Origin: Rhodococcus sp. HNM0563
GTDB lineage: Bacteria; Actinomycetota; Actinomycetes; Mycobacteriales; Mycobacteriaceae
Assembly (NCBI RefSeq): GCF_012726195.1
Contig: NZ_JAASAF010000002.1
Span: forward strand, 441,965-505,964
Reading direction: 5' to 3'
Length of the DNA: 64,000 nt
Under the pieces are notes generated by a model. The model was not told the DNA's origin. It made no database searches and saw nothing but the letters and a program-made list of their open reading frames with translations. The position numbers and the translations under genes were made by a program. Each line of letters begins with the position of its first letter. The first letter of the stretch is position 1. This document shows positions 31,043-39,077 of this stretch, piece after piece.

Positions 31043-31283
31043 GGACCAGCCGCGCATCCACGGCTCGCGGAATCGATCAGGTGCCCCGATGCGGGATCGC
31101 CAACGGCGGCAACGCCGGCCACAAGGGTTTCCGCGGCTGCCGCGTGAGGCACAGAATCCGCGGGCCCGAGAGGTTGTCGTGAAGGACTCGGAATTGGCAG
31201 TGAATCCCGGACCCGACCGGGGGCGGGTGTGACCTCGCGGTGGTTCCGGGGACCGCACCAGCGTCGAAGATCCTCAGGGATCC

Positions 31284-31538
31284 TTGTCTGTTGGCAATGA
31301 AGCCTTCGACGGCCTCGGGGCAAGACCGCTGATGACCATGGACCAATCCAAAGGCAATGAATACGACGCAGTCGTGATCGTGGAGCCACGACATGGCCTC
31401 CCCCTTCTCGATCCAGACCCTGCCTCCAAAACCAAGGAGGCCGACAGGCGCCTGTTGCGGGTGGCAATCACCCGGGCGCGCCATCTAGTGGTGCTGGTCC
31501 GCCCTATCGGTGTGCTGCTGTTAACGCCGCCAGCATGA
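31284..31538 (+). pseudogene. C-terminal fragment of a UvrD/Rep-type helicase
   Basis: The frame contains TMDQSKGNEYDAVVIVEPRH and then EADRRLLRVAITRARHLVVLV, which are helicase motifs V and VI of superfamily 1 UvrD-like enzymes (the QSKG-x-EYD and VA-x-TRA boxes). Nothing upstream encodes the Walker A or other motifs, so roughly 90% of the gene is missing. The fragment begins after the copB terminator and marks the start of a pseudogene-rich stretch. Confidence 0.7.
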
Positions 31539-31673
31539 CGGAGTGCACAAATGCGCGGCAGCACATCTCCCAGGCACATCATGTCGACCGATATGCCGTG
31601 TCGTAGTTTGGCGCACGAAGCCCATCCTGTGTAACATAAATGATACGTTTTCTGTATTGGATGGGAGGCACCC

Positions 31674-32078
31674 ATGGGAGCCGACAGCGTCTTCTGGGAC
31701 GACCTGGCAGAGGATCTCGAAGATCCCGAGTTCCTACGCGCATTCCTACTGGAATCCGTGCGCATCACGACCGTTGATTCGATCATCAACGAGCTCGACG
31801 AGGCGCGCGAAGCTGCCCATCTGAGCAAGGCAGCTCTAGCCAGGGCAGTGTCCACAGAGCCTGCGACCGTGCGTCGCCTGTTGAGCACCACGGGCTCGAA
31901 CCCGACGCTGGGAACAGTGTCCGAATTAGCCGCTGCACTGGGTTTCCGACTGACCCTCGAACCTCTCGATGACCGACACGGCTCAGCACTGGCGAGCACC
32001 CTGGTCGCGGGCGAAGTCCAGGACCTTCCCGCACTTCATGCTGCCATCAACGAGTTCGGTCGAATCGGCGTCAAATGA
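31674..32078 (+). CDS. Xre-family antitoxin-like protein (HigA type)
   Basis: A 134-residue protein with a helix-turn-helix of the Xre type at about residues 40-95 (INELDEAREAAHLSKAALARAVSTEPATVRRLLS and NPTLGTVSELAAALGFRLTLEP). This matches antitoxins that pair with RelE/HigB-like gp49-type toxins. ATG 31674 follows GGGAGG. An AT-rich leader with ATAC...GTAT halves (about 31642-31656) may be its operator. Its 3' end overlaps by 8 bp, in convergent orientation, a frameshifted toxin gene; partners of this kind are normally in tandem on the same strand. Confidence 0.75.
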   Translation: MGADSVFWDDLAEDLEDPEFLRAFLLESVRITTVDSIINELDEAREAAHLSKAALARAVSTEPATVRRLLSTTGSNPTLGTVSELAAALGFRLTLEPLDDRHGSALASTLVAGEVQDLPALHAAINEFGRIGVK

Positions 32079-32557
32079 TCGAGCGTGGATTCTTGGCAAA
32101 GTATTCCTCACCCAGCGCCCGTACAACCGCATAGTCCTTGTCACTGAACGTCGTTCGAAACGGCTTGCTCATCCCTGTGATAATCACGAGCAAGGGCTGA
32201 TCGCTGTCCTCGGCCTCATAGTCCAGACGGCAGAACAACCGGTGATGGACGCGACCGGGCCATCGACGCGCACCTCGAACCATCCGGTCATCTCGCCATG
32301 CATAGCTTCCCAATAACCGCCGCCGGCAAACCGTTTCGGCGGCGCCTTCGCAACGGCGATCACACACGCGTTCATCGTCGCGCGGACTTTGGGCGGCAGT
32401 CCTCGAAGAAACTCGCGGCCCGGACTCGAGCCGGATCCATCGGATCGACGGAAGTAGACGATGCGGTGAGGATCATCGGACGACGGTCGACTCTGCGCAG
32501 GGAGAATATCGCGAGACCTGGGCGTACGACTGCGACGCGATCGCTTATCGGGCGACA
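32071..32557 (-). pseudogene. frameshifted RelE/HigB-type toxin (phage gp49-like)
   Basis: From ATG 32557 the frame reads SPDKRSRRSRTPRSRDILPA ... REFLRGLPPKVRATMNACVI, AKAPPKRFAGGGYWEAMHGE, MTGWFEVRVDGPV. Then the sense moves to another frame: RVHHRLFCRLDYEAED, PLLVIITGMSKPFRTTFSDK, GEEYFAKNPRSI, stop at 32071. One missing G near 32256 (in a GGGCC/CCGGG run) accounts for the switch. Together the halves make a complete gp49-family toxin of about 160 residues. The toxin is probably inactive. It faces the antitoxin gene tail to tail. Confidence 0.7.
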
Positions 32558-32811
32558 TTGTTCTCCATCCGCTCCTGCGATTGTGTGCCGACTCGTAGAT
32601 TGGGGCGGCGCCGGCCGTCGCACAGGGACCCACTCTGCCGGAGCAGTCCAGGCGTGCTCGTCCACCCTCGGCGTATCTGCGTCAAAATTGCGCTTCTCCT
32701 TCCTGTATCGCACCGCACCTAATTTCGATATAAGTCCAGTTCACCAGAACGCAGCCGGGTTGCCACTCCTCGGCACTGTGCATCGCTGCCGCCTCGGCCG
32801 GGGCCGTGCCG

Positions 32812-33366
32812 TCAGGCCGGGGGTTCGCCCTCCCCAGGGGCGCCGGTATCGGCTCGGGGTCGGACGTCGACCCCCGAAAACGTCAGCACGATCAGTAGTC
32901 CCGCGCCTCCGACGAGGGCTATGTCGGCCACATTGCCGACGAAGTATCCGTTGTAATCGATGAAATCTACGACGTGTCCTCTCGCGAACCCTGGTGTGCG
33001 AAACACGCGGTCGCCGAGATGACTGATTGCGCCTCCTAAAAGTGCTCCGACACCGAGCGCCCAGAGCGGATTGAGCACCCGGGTGGCAAGAATGCAGAGC
33101 GCGACGACGGCTACGGCCGCGATCGCGGTCAGAATCCACGTGAACTGCCCGCCGATACCGAAGGCGGCCCCCGGGTTGTAGACGAGTCCGAACTGGAGGA
33201 GCTCCCCGACAACCGATATCGTCCGGCCGTCGTTCAAGGTCGACTCGGCCCACCACTTGGTGAGCTGATCCAGCACCACCGTCGTGGTAGCCACCGCAAG
33301 AATCCACGGCAGATACCGGCGTCGAGGTGGTGATACCGGATTACCGGACGGGCATGCAGAGGTCAT
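32812..33366 (-). CDS. lspA: lipoprotein signal peptidase II
   Basis: A 184-residue inner-membrane aspartyl protease that cleaves prolipoprotein signal peptides at the lipobox. Four hydrophobic segments are visible. The catalytic boxes are GLVYNPGAAFGIG and FIDYNGYFVGNVADIALVGG; the two catalytic Asp are those in VVDFIDY and NVADI, consistent with LspA. The extended Pro/Gly/Glu tail is common in actinobacteria. ATG 33366 was taken because the first membrane helix starts soon after it; an in-frame ATG at 33465 would add 33 poorly conserved residues. It is isolated, with no ileS neighbour. A second lspA elsewhere is possible. Confidence 0.88.
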   Translation of the reverse strand: MTSACPSGNPVSPPRRRYLPWILAVATTTVVLDQLTKWWAESTLNDGRTISVVGELLQFGLVYNPGAAFGIGGQFTWILTAIAAVAVVALCILATRVLNPLWALGVGALLGGAISHLGDRVFRTPGFARGHVVDFIDYNGYFVGNVADIALVGGAGLLIVLTFSGVDVRPRADTGAPGEGEPPA

Positions 33367-33458
33367 GAAGCCATGGTCCCCGAACTCCGACTGTCCTAGC
33401 GATCGGACCGCTTTCTCCCGGCCGAGATTGCTTCGCAGGCACGTGCCATCATCTTCGG

Positions 33459-33626
33459 ATGGCAACGAGGAAGTGGAGTACCGTCGCGAAGATCGTCGCA
33501 GGCGCGGCGTTCGGCTCTCTGCTGGTAGTCGGGGCGTGGGTACGGCAACGGCTCGATTCCGGTCCGGCAGTCGGTGCCGTCGAATGGGAGACCGATCCGA
33601 TCGGTCCGGATGAGCTGGCCGGATGA
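33459..33626 (+). CDS. small single-helix membrane protein
   Basis: A 55-residue open frame from ATG 33459. It starts with a basic segment MATRKWSTVAK, followed by one hydrophobic helix (IVAGAAFGSLLVVGAWV) and an acidic tail ending EWETDPIGPDELAG. It is divergent from lspA by 92 bp. Small anchored proteins of this shape are common in rhodococci but no function is known. Coding style fits its neighbours, but its short length leaves doubt. Confidence 0.45.
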   Translation: MATRKWSTVAKIVAGAAFGSLLVVGAWVRQRLDSGPAVGAVEWETDPIGPDELAG

Positions 33627-33698
33627 AGGCGGATCAGTCCTGCCAGTGCGGGTGATGAACCATGAGTCGGCCGCCGACACAGCAGGACGGTATCGGCC

Positions 33699-34913
33699 TC
33701 ACAACTGAGCTGTGAGTTTCGGGGCCAGGTCGCCGCGCTCCCCGACCACGACGTCGGAGAGCCCGAGCCAGTTCGCCATCGCGCGCAACTCGACCGCGAG
33801 CGCCTCTGCCACGGCGCCGGACTCCACACCTTCCTCGGCGAAGGCACCTGGAACACAGAGCGCATCCTTTGCTCTGTCGGCCTTGAGATCCACGCGCGCA
33901 ACGAGTTCACCGCCCATGAGAAACGGGAAGACGTAATAGCCGTGCACGCGTTTGTGTGCCGGAGTATAGATCTCGAGGCGGTACCGGAAGCCGAAGATCC
34001 GCTCCGTGCGGGGCCGGTAGAACACCAATGGGTCGAACGGGCACAGAAGCGCGGTGCCGCGTGCGCGGCGCGGGATGGACGTACCCGCGTACAGGTAGGC
34101 GGGGTCCTTCCATCCACGGACCGTGGTGGGGACGAGAGTTCCCTCGTCGACGAGGTCTGCCACAGCGGGTTTCGTCTGATCGGCGGAGAGCCGGTAGTAG
34201 TCGCGCAGGTCGGCGGCTGTCGCAATGCCGAGCGCCCGCGCAGATCTGCGAAGCAGCTCCCGGACGGCATCCTCCTCGTCGATTCGTGCGGCGAGCACGT
34301 CGGCCGGCAGCACCCGCTCGGCGAGGTCGTAGTAGCGGCTGAACGCGACCCGCCGGTCCACCGACAACTCGCCCACTGCGAACAGTTGCTCGCAGACCAC
34401 CTTCACGTCGCTGCGTCCCCACCAGGGTCCGCGGCCGCCCGATGGTTCGATCCGGAGGTGCTTCTCGATCTCGCCCGCCGAGGCGGCACCGACCGCGGTG
34501 ATCACGTCGAGGATGTCTCTGCCCAGGGTGGGGTTGCGTTCGAGAACACGACGTTCGCCTGCCCATCGGCCCCCGGAGTAACGCTGCATCCGCCACCGCA
34601 TCAGCGGCCAATCGTCGACCGGGATCAGCGCTGCTTCGTGCGCCCAGTACTCGACGAGAGCTCGCGGCGCTCGCGCACTGTGGCGCCATGCTGCGGCGTC
34701 GAGGACCTCGCGGTCGTAGGCACCGATCCGGCTGAACACCGGCATGTAGTGCGCGCGAACAGCCACGGAGGCGGAGTCGATCTGCAGGAGGGCTGTCCGG
34801 TCGACGGTCCGGAGCACGTGCCGTCGGGTGGTCGACCCAGACGGCTGCGGGTCTGCAAAGCCCTGGGCGGCAACGGCGGTGCGCCGTGCCGCTATGGCAG
34901 TCATCTCGAGCAT
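33699..34913 (-). CDS. YcaQ/AlkX-family DNA glycosylase (HTH_42 winged-helix protein)
   Basis: A 404-residue protein of the HTH_42 family, whose E. coli member YcaQ removes bulky N-alkyl adducts and unhooks interstrand crosslinks. The family catalytic motif Q-x-D is present in LLQIDSASVAVRAHYMPVFSR, followed by EYWAHEAALIP, typical of the family. Later blocks are RALGIATAADLRDYYRL and LLCPFDPLVFYRPRTERIFGFRYRLEIY plus RVHGYYVFPFLMGGELVARVDLKADR. The ATG at 34913 is supported by conserved starts; an upstream in-frame ATG at 35042 seems unlikely. It stands alone. The DNA-repair role is taken from the family, not shown here. Confidence 0.82.
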   Translation of the reverse strand: MLEMTAIAARRTAVAAQGFADPQPSGSTTRRHVLRTVDRTALLQIDSASVAVRAHYMPVFSRIGAYDREVLDAAAWRHSARAPRALVEYWAHEAALIPVDDWPLMRWRMQRYSGGRWAGERRVLERNPTLGRDILDVITAVGAASAGEIEKHLRIEPSGGRGPWWGRSDVKVVCEQLFAVGELSVDRRVAFSRYYDLAERVLPADVLAARIDEEDAVRELLRRSARALGIATAADLRDYYRLSADQTKPAVADLVDEGTLVPTTVRGWKDPAYLYAGTSIPRRARGTALLCPFDPLVFYRPRTERIFGFRYRLEIYTPAHKRVHGYYVFPFLMGGELVARVDLKADRAKDALCVPGAFAEEGVESGAVAEALAVELRAMANWLGLSDVVVGERGDLAPKLTAQL

Positions 34914-34988
34914 GGACCAACCGTGCCATGCGCCACCGACAGCCGTGCTCTGGTGTCGGTCCGACCCGAACCGAACGCAGCACTGCAT

Positions 34989-35380
34989 CGAGGCGCGCGA
35001 GCGGGACTCGAGGCCATCAGTGCACGGCTGGCCGCACAACACTCCACGCCCGAAGCGCGCGCGGCAATGTCAGCGGCACTCGATGCACGCACACGTGCGC
35101 ACGAGGCCGGCGATCTCAATGCATACACCAAGGCCGACACCGACTTTCACTGTGCGGTCGTTCACGCCAGCGGAAATCCGCTAGTCGCTCGCCTCCATGC
35201 CGCGGTGGCCGACATGCTGAACGCCCCCTCATGCATGCCTCCACATTCCCCGAGGGGCCCGGTATCGGCGACGCCCATCGGGATCTGGTCCGCGCGATCG
35301 AGAGCGGATCGTCCGATGACGCGACCCGCATCGCCTACGAGCTGATCGAGTCGGTGAAGGCGGCCGTGCCACCCGGCTGA
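34989..35380 (+). pseudogene. remnant of a GntR-family (FCD) regulator
   Basis: Only the C-terminal FCD ligand domain remains: GLEAISARLAAQHSTPEARA, then DTDFHCAVVHASGNPLVARL with the His metal ligands. At 35224-35228, a run of five C, the sense shifts by one base and continues as LMHASTFPEGPGIGDAHRDL and ends with YELIESVKAAVPPG at 35380. The winged-helix N terminus is absent, replaced by the start of the YcaQ-like gene. Both a 5' deletion and a frameshift make it a pseudogene. Confidence 0.65.
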
Positions 35381-35408
35381 TGGCCCGACCGCCTCCACTC
35401 GCGCGCCG

Positions 35409-35897
35409 CTACGAGGAAGCGAGAAGCTCGTCGATCTGGCCGATCGCCGACGTGGACCCCTCGACCACACCCATGTCCAGCACCTTCTGCAGTGCACCTG
35501 CCGATTCGTAGGTGCCCACGTACGTCGCTCGGGTGCCGCCTTCGTGTTCGACGAAGGTGTAGTGGTTCTGCGACACCGGCAGATCCGGAGTCGGATTGAA
35601 ATCCTCGTCGGCGAATCCGTCGGCGAACGAGAAACTCCGCGGCCGGTCGACTGCCGTGACCTGCCAGTACCCAGCGTATTTCTCGCCCTCCGGGCCGGTC
35701 ATGTAGTAGGTCGTCCGGCCACCGGGCCTCAGATCGTGGTCGACCACGGTCGCGGGGTATCCGGGCGGGCCCCAGATCTTCTCCAGCTGACGCGGGTCGG
35801 CGTAGACCTGCCATACGCGCTCCACGGGTGCGGCGAAGTCGGCGATGATGGTCAGGGTCAGGTTGTCGAGATCTTGCTTGACGTCGATAACAGGCAT
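35409..35897 (-). CDS. SRPBCC/AHSA1-family protein
   Basis: A 162-residue START-like (SRPBCC, AHSA1/YndB type) protein with a hydrophobic ligand pocket. Typical blocks are IIADFAAPVERVWQVYADPRQLEKIWGPP at the N terminus, GGRTTYYMTGPEGEKYAGYW, and the C-terminal helix ending DMGVVEGSTSAIGQIDELL. Paired with an ArsR-family regulator gene 3 bp upstream on the same strand; this ArsR-AHSA1 pairing is widespread in actinobacteria and suggests the regulator controls its own operon. Ligand or enzymatic role is unknown. Confidence 0.87.
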   Translation of the reverse strand: MPVIDVKQDLDNLTLTIIADFAAPVERVWQVYADPRQLEKIWGPPGYPATVVDHDLRPGGRTTYYMTGPEGEKYAGYWQVTAVDRPRSFSFADGFADEDFNPTPDLPVSQNHYTFVEHEGGTRATYVGTYESAGALQKVLDMGVVEGSTSAIGQIDELLASS

Positions 35898-35900
35898 GAT

Positions 35901-36242
35901 TCAGCCCTCCTTGGTCGAGTCGGATGCGATGAGTTCGTCGATGCGCGCGATGCGGCCACGCCACACTTGTTCGAGCTCGGTGAGCATGGACGCCACCGAT
36001 CGCACCGCCTCCACGTCGCCGCTCGCCAACTGCTCGCGACCACTGCGTCGCTTGGTCAGCAGCCCTGCCTTCTCCAGCACGGCAACGTGCTTCTGAACCG
36101 CGGCGAAACTCATCTCGTAGTTCGCCGCGAGTGCGGAAACCGAGCTCTCCCCCGCCAGCACCCGGCGCATGATGTCGCGTCGCGTCCGGTCGGCAAGAGC
36201 ATGGAACAGGGCGTCGGCCCGGTCCTCGTCATCTCCGTTCAC
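35901..36242 (-). CDS. ArsR-family regulator
   Basis: A 113-residue winged-helix repressor (DALFHALADRTRRDIMRRVLAGESSVSALAANYEMSFAAVQKHVAVLEKAGL), the SdpR/ArsR type that usually accompanies SRPBCC genes. No metal-binding ELCVCDL box is present, so it is unlikely to sense arsenic. The start is taken as GTG 36242, since the in-frame ATG at 36257 lies inside the symmetric operator CAACCgattGGTTG. It should autorepress, with relief by an unknown ligand. Confidence 0.85.
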   Translation of the reverse strand: MNGDDEDRADALFHALADRTRRDIMRRVLAGESSVSALAANYEMSFAAVQKHVAVLEKAGLLTKRRSGREQLASGDVEAVRSVASMLTELEQVWRGRIARIDELIASDSTKEG

Positions 36243-36254
36243 GACCCCAATATA

Positions 36255-36268
36255 CAACCGATTGGTTG
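36255..36268. promoter_or_regulatory. operator of the ArsR/SRPBCC operon
   Basis: CAACC (36255-36259) and GGTTG (36264-36268) form a perfect inverted repeat separated by GATT, just upstream of the ArsR start. This CAACC-N4-GGTTG form is usual for repressors that pair with AHSA1 genes. Confidence 0.65.
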
Positions 36269-36382
36269 CACGTTGTCAAGGGTCCTGACGGCCCGTTCAG
36301 GGAGTGACGCACACCTCAATTTTTCGGTGTAACGCCGCCGGATCGAGACCGGATAGTTATCGGACGAAAGGATCCAGAGCTC

Positions 36383-36655
36383 ATGACCACCCCGCCGCCC
36401 GGCTGGTATTCCGACCCCGAGACCGCACGCCTCATCCGCTGGTGGGACGGCGAACAGTGGACCGCTCATACGCACCTCGCCACCAGTTCGGGGCCGCCGG
36501 CAGCAGTGGTCCAGACGCAAGCGCCGCCGACCATCGACGACAACCCTCGTGGCTGGCTGATCACGGCCACGAAGCTCGTCGGCGGGCTCTTCGTCATGTA
36601 CCTGACTCTTGCCGCGTGCGACAACCTCACCCTCGGCCCTCTCACGATTCCCTGA
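36383..36655 (+). CDS. DUF2510-domain small membrane protein
   Basis: A 90-residue protein. The N terminus is a DUF2510 module (PPGWYSDPETARLIRWWDGEQWTAHTH, with the W-Y-x-DP...RWWDG-x-WT signature), followed by a Pro/Gln linker and one hydrophobic helix (about 66-84). DUF2510 is found in actinobacterial membrane proteins of unknown function. The start has GAAAGGATC upstream. The truncated VOC pseudogene follows in the same frame after this stop codon. Confidence 0.75.
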   Translation: MTTPPPGWYSDPETARLIRWWDGEQWTAHTHLATSSGPPAAVVQTQAPPTIDDNPRGWLITATKLVGGLFVMYLTLAACDNLTLGPLTIP

Positions 36656-36670
36656 CGGCCTGTCGCGCGC

Positions 36671-37126
36671 CAGGCACAGCCGAGTGCCGTCGACTACCTG
36701 GTCGCCGACGCACTCGACACCGGAGCGACGGAAGTGAAACCCGTCAAGAAGAGCCTCTGGGGCTACGGCGGAGTCGTGCAAGCCCCGGATGGGACGATCT
36801 GCACGCTGGCGGCGTCTTCGAAGAAGGACACGGGCTCGGCCGAACGAAAAGTCGACGAACTTGTACTGCAACTCGGAGTCGAAGACGTCAAGGCGAGCAA
36901 ACAGTTCTATGTCGACCGAGGCCTCACTGTCGCGAAGAGTTTCGGTGGCAAGTACGTGGAATTCGATATGCCCGGTACACCAGCGACGTTGACGTTGCTG
37001 GGACGCAAGGCGCTGGCGAAGAACGCAGGCGTCTCCCTCGAGGGGACCGGATCGCACCGTGTCGCCATCCGCAGTGCAGCCGCGCCCTTCACCGACCCCG
37101 ACGGGTTCTGCTGGGAATCCCCGTAG
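36671..37126 (+). pseudogene. 5'-truncated VOC/glyoxalase-fold protein
   Basis: The frame reads QPSAVDYLVADALDTGATEV, KPVKKSLWGYGGVVQAPDGT, then a second VOC half DELVLQLGVEDVKASKQFYV and ends PFTDPDGFCWESP. Intact relatives I know of are two-half proteins that begin about 70 residues earlier with a THS-type strand; here the sequence is cut off directly after the DUF2510 stop, in the same frame. GTG 36734 could allow translation of 130 residues, so a product cannot be excluded. Confidence 0.55.
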
Positions 37127-37299
37127 TTGGAATTCCGTGACCGTCGTTGCACTTCCGTAACCCGCGGGATCACAGCAGAGACACCGCGCAGGCCCTCCGG
37201 TCACAGGTCCCTTGCGAACCCACGAGTTCGCAACACCGGCCTCCGGTCGCACCACCCATGATGGAAACGGGTCGGAGCAAGCCGGACCGGAGGAACACC

Positions 37300-37710
37300 A
37301 TGGATGCACGACGGATTCTGCGCGGACTGATCACGCTCATTGCACCCTGTGCACTGTTGGCGAGCATGGCGCCGATCGCAACCGCGGATGACGACGATAC
37401 GACCGTGAGCTGGTCGGTCTTCACCAGAAACGACTCGGTACTGGTGCGGTTCAACTATCACGATGCCCCCGACCGGGACGCGCCCTACACATGCATAGCC
37501 GACATCGTCGGAACGAAACAATCCGTCGACATGAATGCGGTCACGTACGGCACGGTCGAGTTCACGGGGGTCACCGAGGGGACCCACACCGTGAGTGCAA
37601 CGTGCGAGAACGAGAGCGGAAGTCAGCGTAGTGTCGGACGCATCCTCTTCCACTTGCCGGGCCCGGACAAGTGGCATCTGGTCCGTACCCAGCACGCCAT
37701 CATCGATTGA
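37300..37710 (+). CDS. secreted protein of unknown function
   Basis: A 136-residue exported protein. ATG 37300 has GGAGG at 37289-37293 and starts MDARRILRGLITLIAPCALL with a signal peptide cleaved near ASMAPIATA-DD. The mature part begins with an acidic DDDDTT stretch and looks like a beta-sandwich (TVSWSVFTRNDSVLVRFNYH, VEFTGVTEGTHTVSATCENE). Two Cys could form a disulphide. No family is recognised. It precedes a DoxX-like gene by 38 bp on the same strand. Confidence 0.7.
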   Translation: MDARRILRGLITLIAPCALLASMAPIATADDDDTTVSWSVFTRNDSVLVRFNYHDAPDRDAPYTCIADIVGTKQSVDMNAVTYGTVEFTGVTEGTHTVSATCENESGSQRSVGRILFHLPGPDKWHLVRTQHAIID

Positions 37711-37748
37711 CCGTCACTGAACCAGCCAAGGGTCGAAAGAGGTACAAC

Positions 37749-38153
37749 GTGCGACTGCACCACATTCCGCTCCGCGTTGCGACGGGAGCATTCATCCTCA
37801 ACTCGGGTCTGGGTAAACGGAACCTCCCTGCCGAGAACGCGACCGCCCTGCAGAACATGGCAGGAAATGCATTTCCGTTCTTGAAGCAGATGGATTCCAA
37901 GACGTTCGGTACGTTTCTGAGTACATCCGAAATCGGAATCGGTGCCGCGCTCCTCGCTCCGGTCGTGCCGCCGTTCGTTGCCGGCGCCGCACTGACTGCA
38001 TTCGGCGGCGGGATGATGACGATGTACTGGCGGACGCCGGGCATGCACGAAGACGGCTCTCCGAAGCCCACTCAGGACGGTACGGCACTCGCGAAGGACT
38101 CCTGGCTGCTCGGCGCCGGGCTGACCCTGCTCCTCGACGGGATCCGGAAGTAA
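37749..38153 (+). CDS. DoxX-like small membrane protein
   Basis: A 134-residue protein with three hydrophobic segments (RVATGAFILNSGL, IGIGAALLAPVVPPFVAGAALTAF, and SWLLGAGLTLLL near the end) and a charged PGMHEDGSPKPTQDGTALAKD loop. It resembles DoxX/YphA-like membrane proteins of rhodococci. The GTG at 37749 has AAAGAGG 6 nt upstream. Possibly cotranscribed with the secreted protein upstream; followed by a hairpin at 38162-38187. Function is unknown. Confidence 0.68.
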   Translation: MRLHHIPLRVATGAFILNSGLGKRNLPAENATALQNMAGNAFPFLKQMDSKTFGTFLSTSEIGIGAALLAPVVPPFVAGAALTAFGGGMMTMYWRTPGMHEDGSPKPTQDGTALAKDSWLLGAGLTLLLDGIRK

Positions 38154-38161
38154 TACTGATC

Positions 38162-38187
38162 GAAAGTGTCACCGCTGCAGCACTTTC
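38162..38187 (+). terminator. hairpin after the DoxX-like gene
   Basis: GAAAGTG (38162-38168) and CACTTTC (38181-38187) are perfectly complementary around a 12-base loop, 9 bp after the gene. No T-run. Confidence 0.55.
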
Positions 38188-38251
38188 AGAGGATCGTCGG
38201 TTACGTCCGGATATCGATCAAGATCGGTTCTGCGGAACGGTGGTTAAATGT

Positions 38252-38273
38252 CTCCATCTACGGTGAAATGGAG
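38252..38273 (+). promoter_or_regulatory. hairpin that covers the ribosome site of the next gene
   Basis: CTCCAT (38252-38257) pairs with ATGGAG (38268-38273) across a 10-base loop. The right arm contains the GGAG that would serve as Shine-Dalgarno for ATG 38276, so folding would block initiation. It may be a DNA operator instead. Confidence 0.4.
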
Positions 38274-38275
38274 CG

Positions 38276-38656
38276 ATGAACATCGCTGAAACGCCTCCCA
38301 CCGAACGACGCCGAAAGGCACTCCAGGCCATCAAGGAACTCGGGCGACAACGCAGCGATCACGCTGTCCTGAAGGTTCGATGCCCCAAGAGCCACACCGT
38401 CGCCGCCGTCTACAAGACGGACGAAGGCCCAGTGGTGGTGTGCGGAGTCGGACCGGGCGGCCACGGCTCCCGCGACCGCGAAGCCAACAACCGTGGCAAC
38501 GACTCACTCGACGACAAGTTCGTCGACACCGTCGAAGCCACCCAGTTCGAGGACGACGAACTTCCCGCAGGCTGCGGATGTGGGCCGCGCACACTCTCTC
38601 GCAAGAAGCTGCAGACTGCAGTCGCGGGGCACGAACACATCGTCACCCTGACCTAG
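38276..38656 (+). CDS. uncharacterised Cys-containing actinobacterial protein
   Basis: A 126-residue soluble protein without a recognised family. It starts with a basic helix ([20 protein letters not shown]), has a short beta region [22 protein letters not shown], and near the end GCGCGPRTL with closely spaced Cys, followed by [19 protein letters not shown]. The Cys-His content suggests a structural metal. Start codon is ATG with GGAG upstream in a hairpin. It ends at an IS630 fragment on the other strand, so its 3' end is close to foreign DNA. Confidence 0.6.
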   Translation: MNIAETPPTERRRKALQAIKELGRQRSDHAVLKVRCPKSHTVAAVYKTDEGPVVVCGVGPGGHGSRDREANNRGNDSLDDKFVDTVEATQFEDDELPAGCGCGPRTLSRKKLQTAVAGHEHIVTLT

Positions 38657-38907
38657 CCGTAATTCCCAGGGACGTTCTGGTCGATCTTGGCCAGGAACTT
38701 CGTGAACTCCCCCGCCCGGTGACGGCGATGGGAGAGGCGCTCGCGGTGCCGTCCTCGACGTTCATCGCGGCGAACAAACTGGTGGTGCCGTGCCGGACGT
38801 AGTCGTGGGTGCGCTTTTCCGGCATGCCCGGCATCATCGGAAACGCCGGCTGCGAGCGGTCCAACGCCTGCATCTGACTCTTCTCGTCGACACTGAGCGT
38901 CCCCGTA
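38653..38907 (-). mobile_element. IS630-family transposase fragment
   Basis: The minus strand encodes [53 protein letters not shown], the diagnostic DDE-domain segment of IS630 transposases (first catalytic Asp in SVDEKSQ). After a frameshift it continues [20 protein letters not shown] and stops at 38653. Both ends of the transposase and the terminal repeats are missing, so it is a dead remnant. Confidence 0.75.
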
Positions 38908-39020
38908 GGTGAACCGTTATCGGCGGGAGCGCCTCGCGCCTGTTTTCTCGCGGGCCGGGAGAACAACCGTGCCCTCTCGACCATCTCACCGAGTCCGAGA
39001 GCGTGCTAAGCTGTCGGCGC

Positions 39021-39077
39021 AGACCCCCCCACACCCGTGGATCAGGGGGTCTAGCTGTTTGTAGGGGTTTCCCTACA
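39021..39077. terminator. pair of hairpins after the DUF3800 gene
   Basis: AGACCCCC (39021-39028) pairs with GGGGGTCT (39045-39052), and TGTAGGG (39060-39066) pairs with CCCTACA (39071-39077). The second overlaps the DUF3800 stop codon region (39073). Together they probably end minus-strand transcription. Confidence 0.5.
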
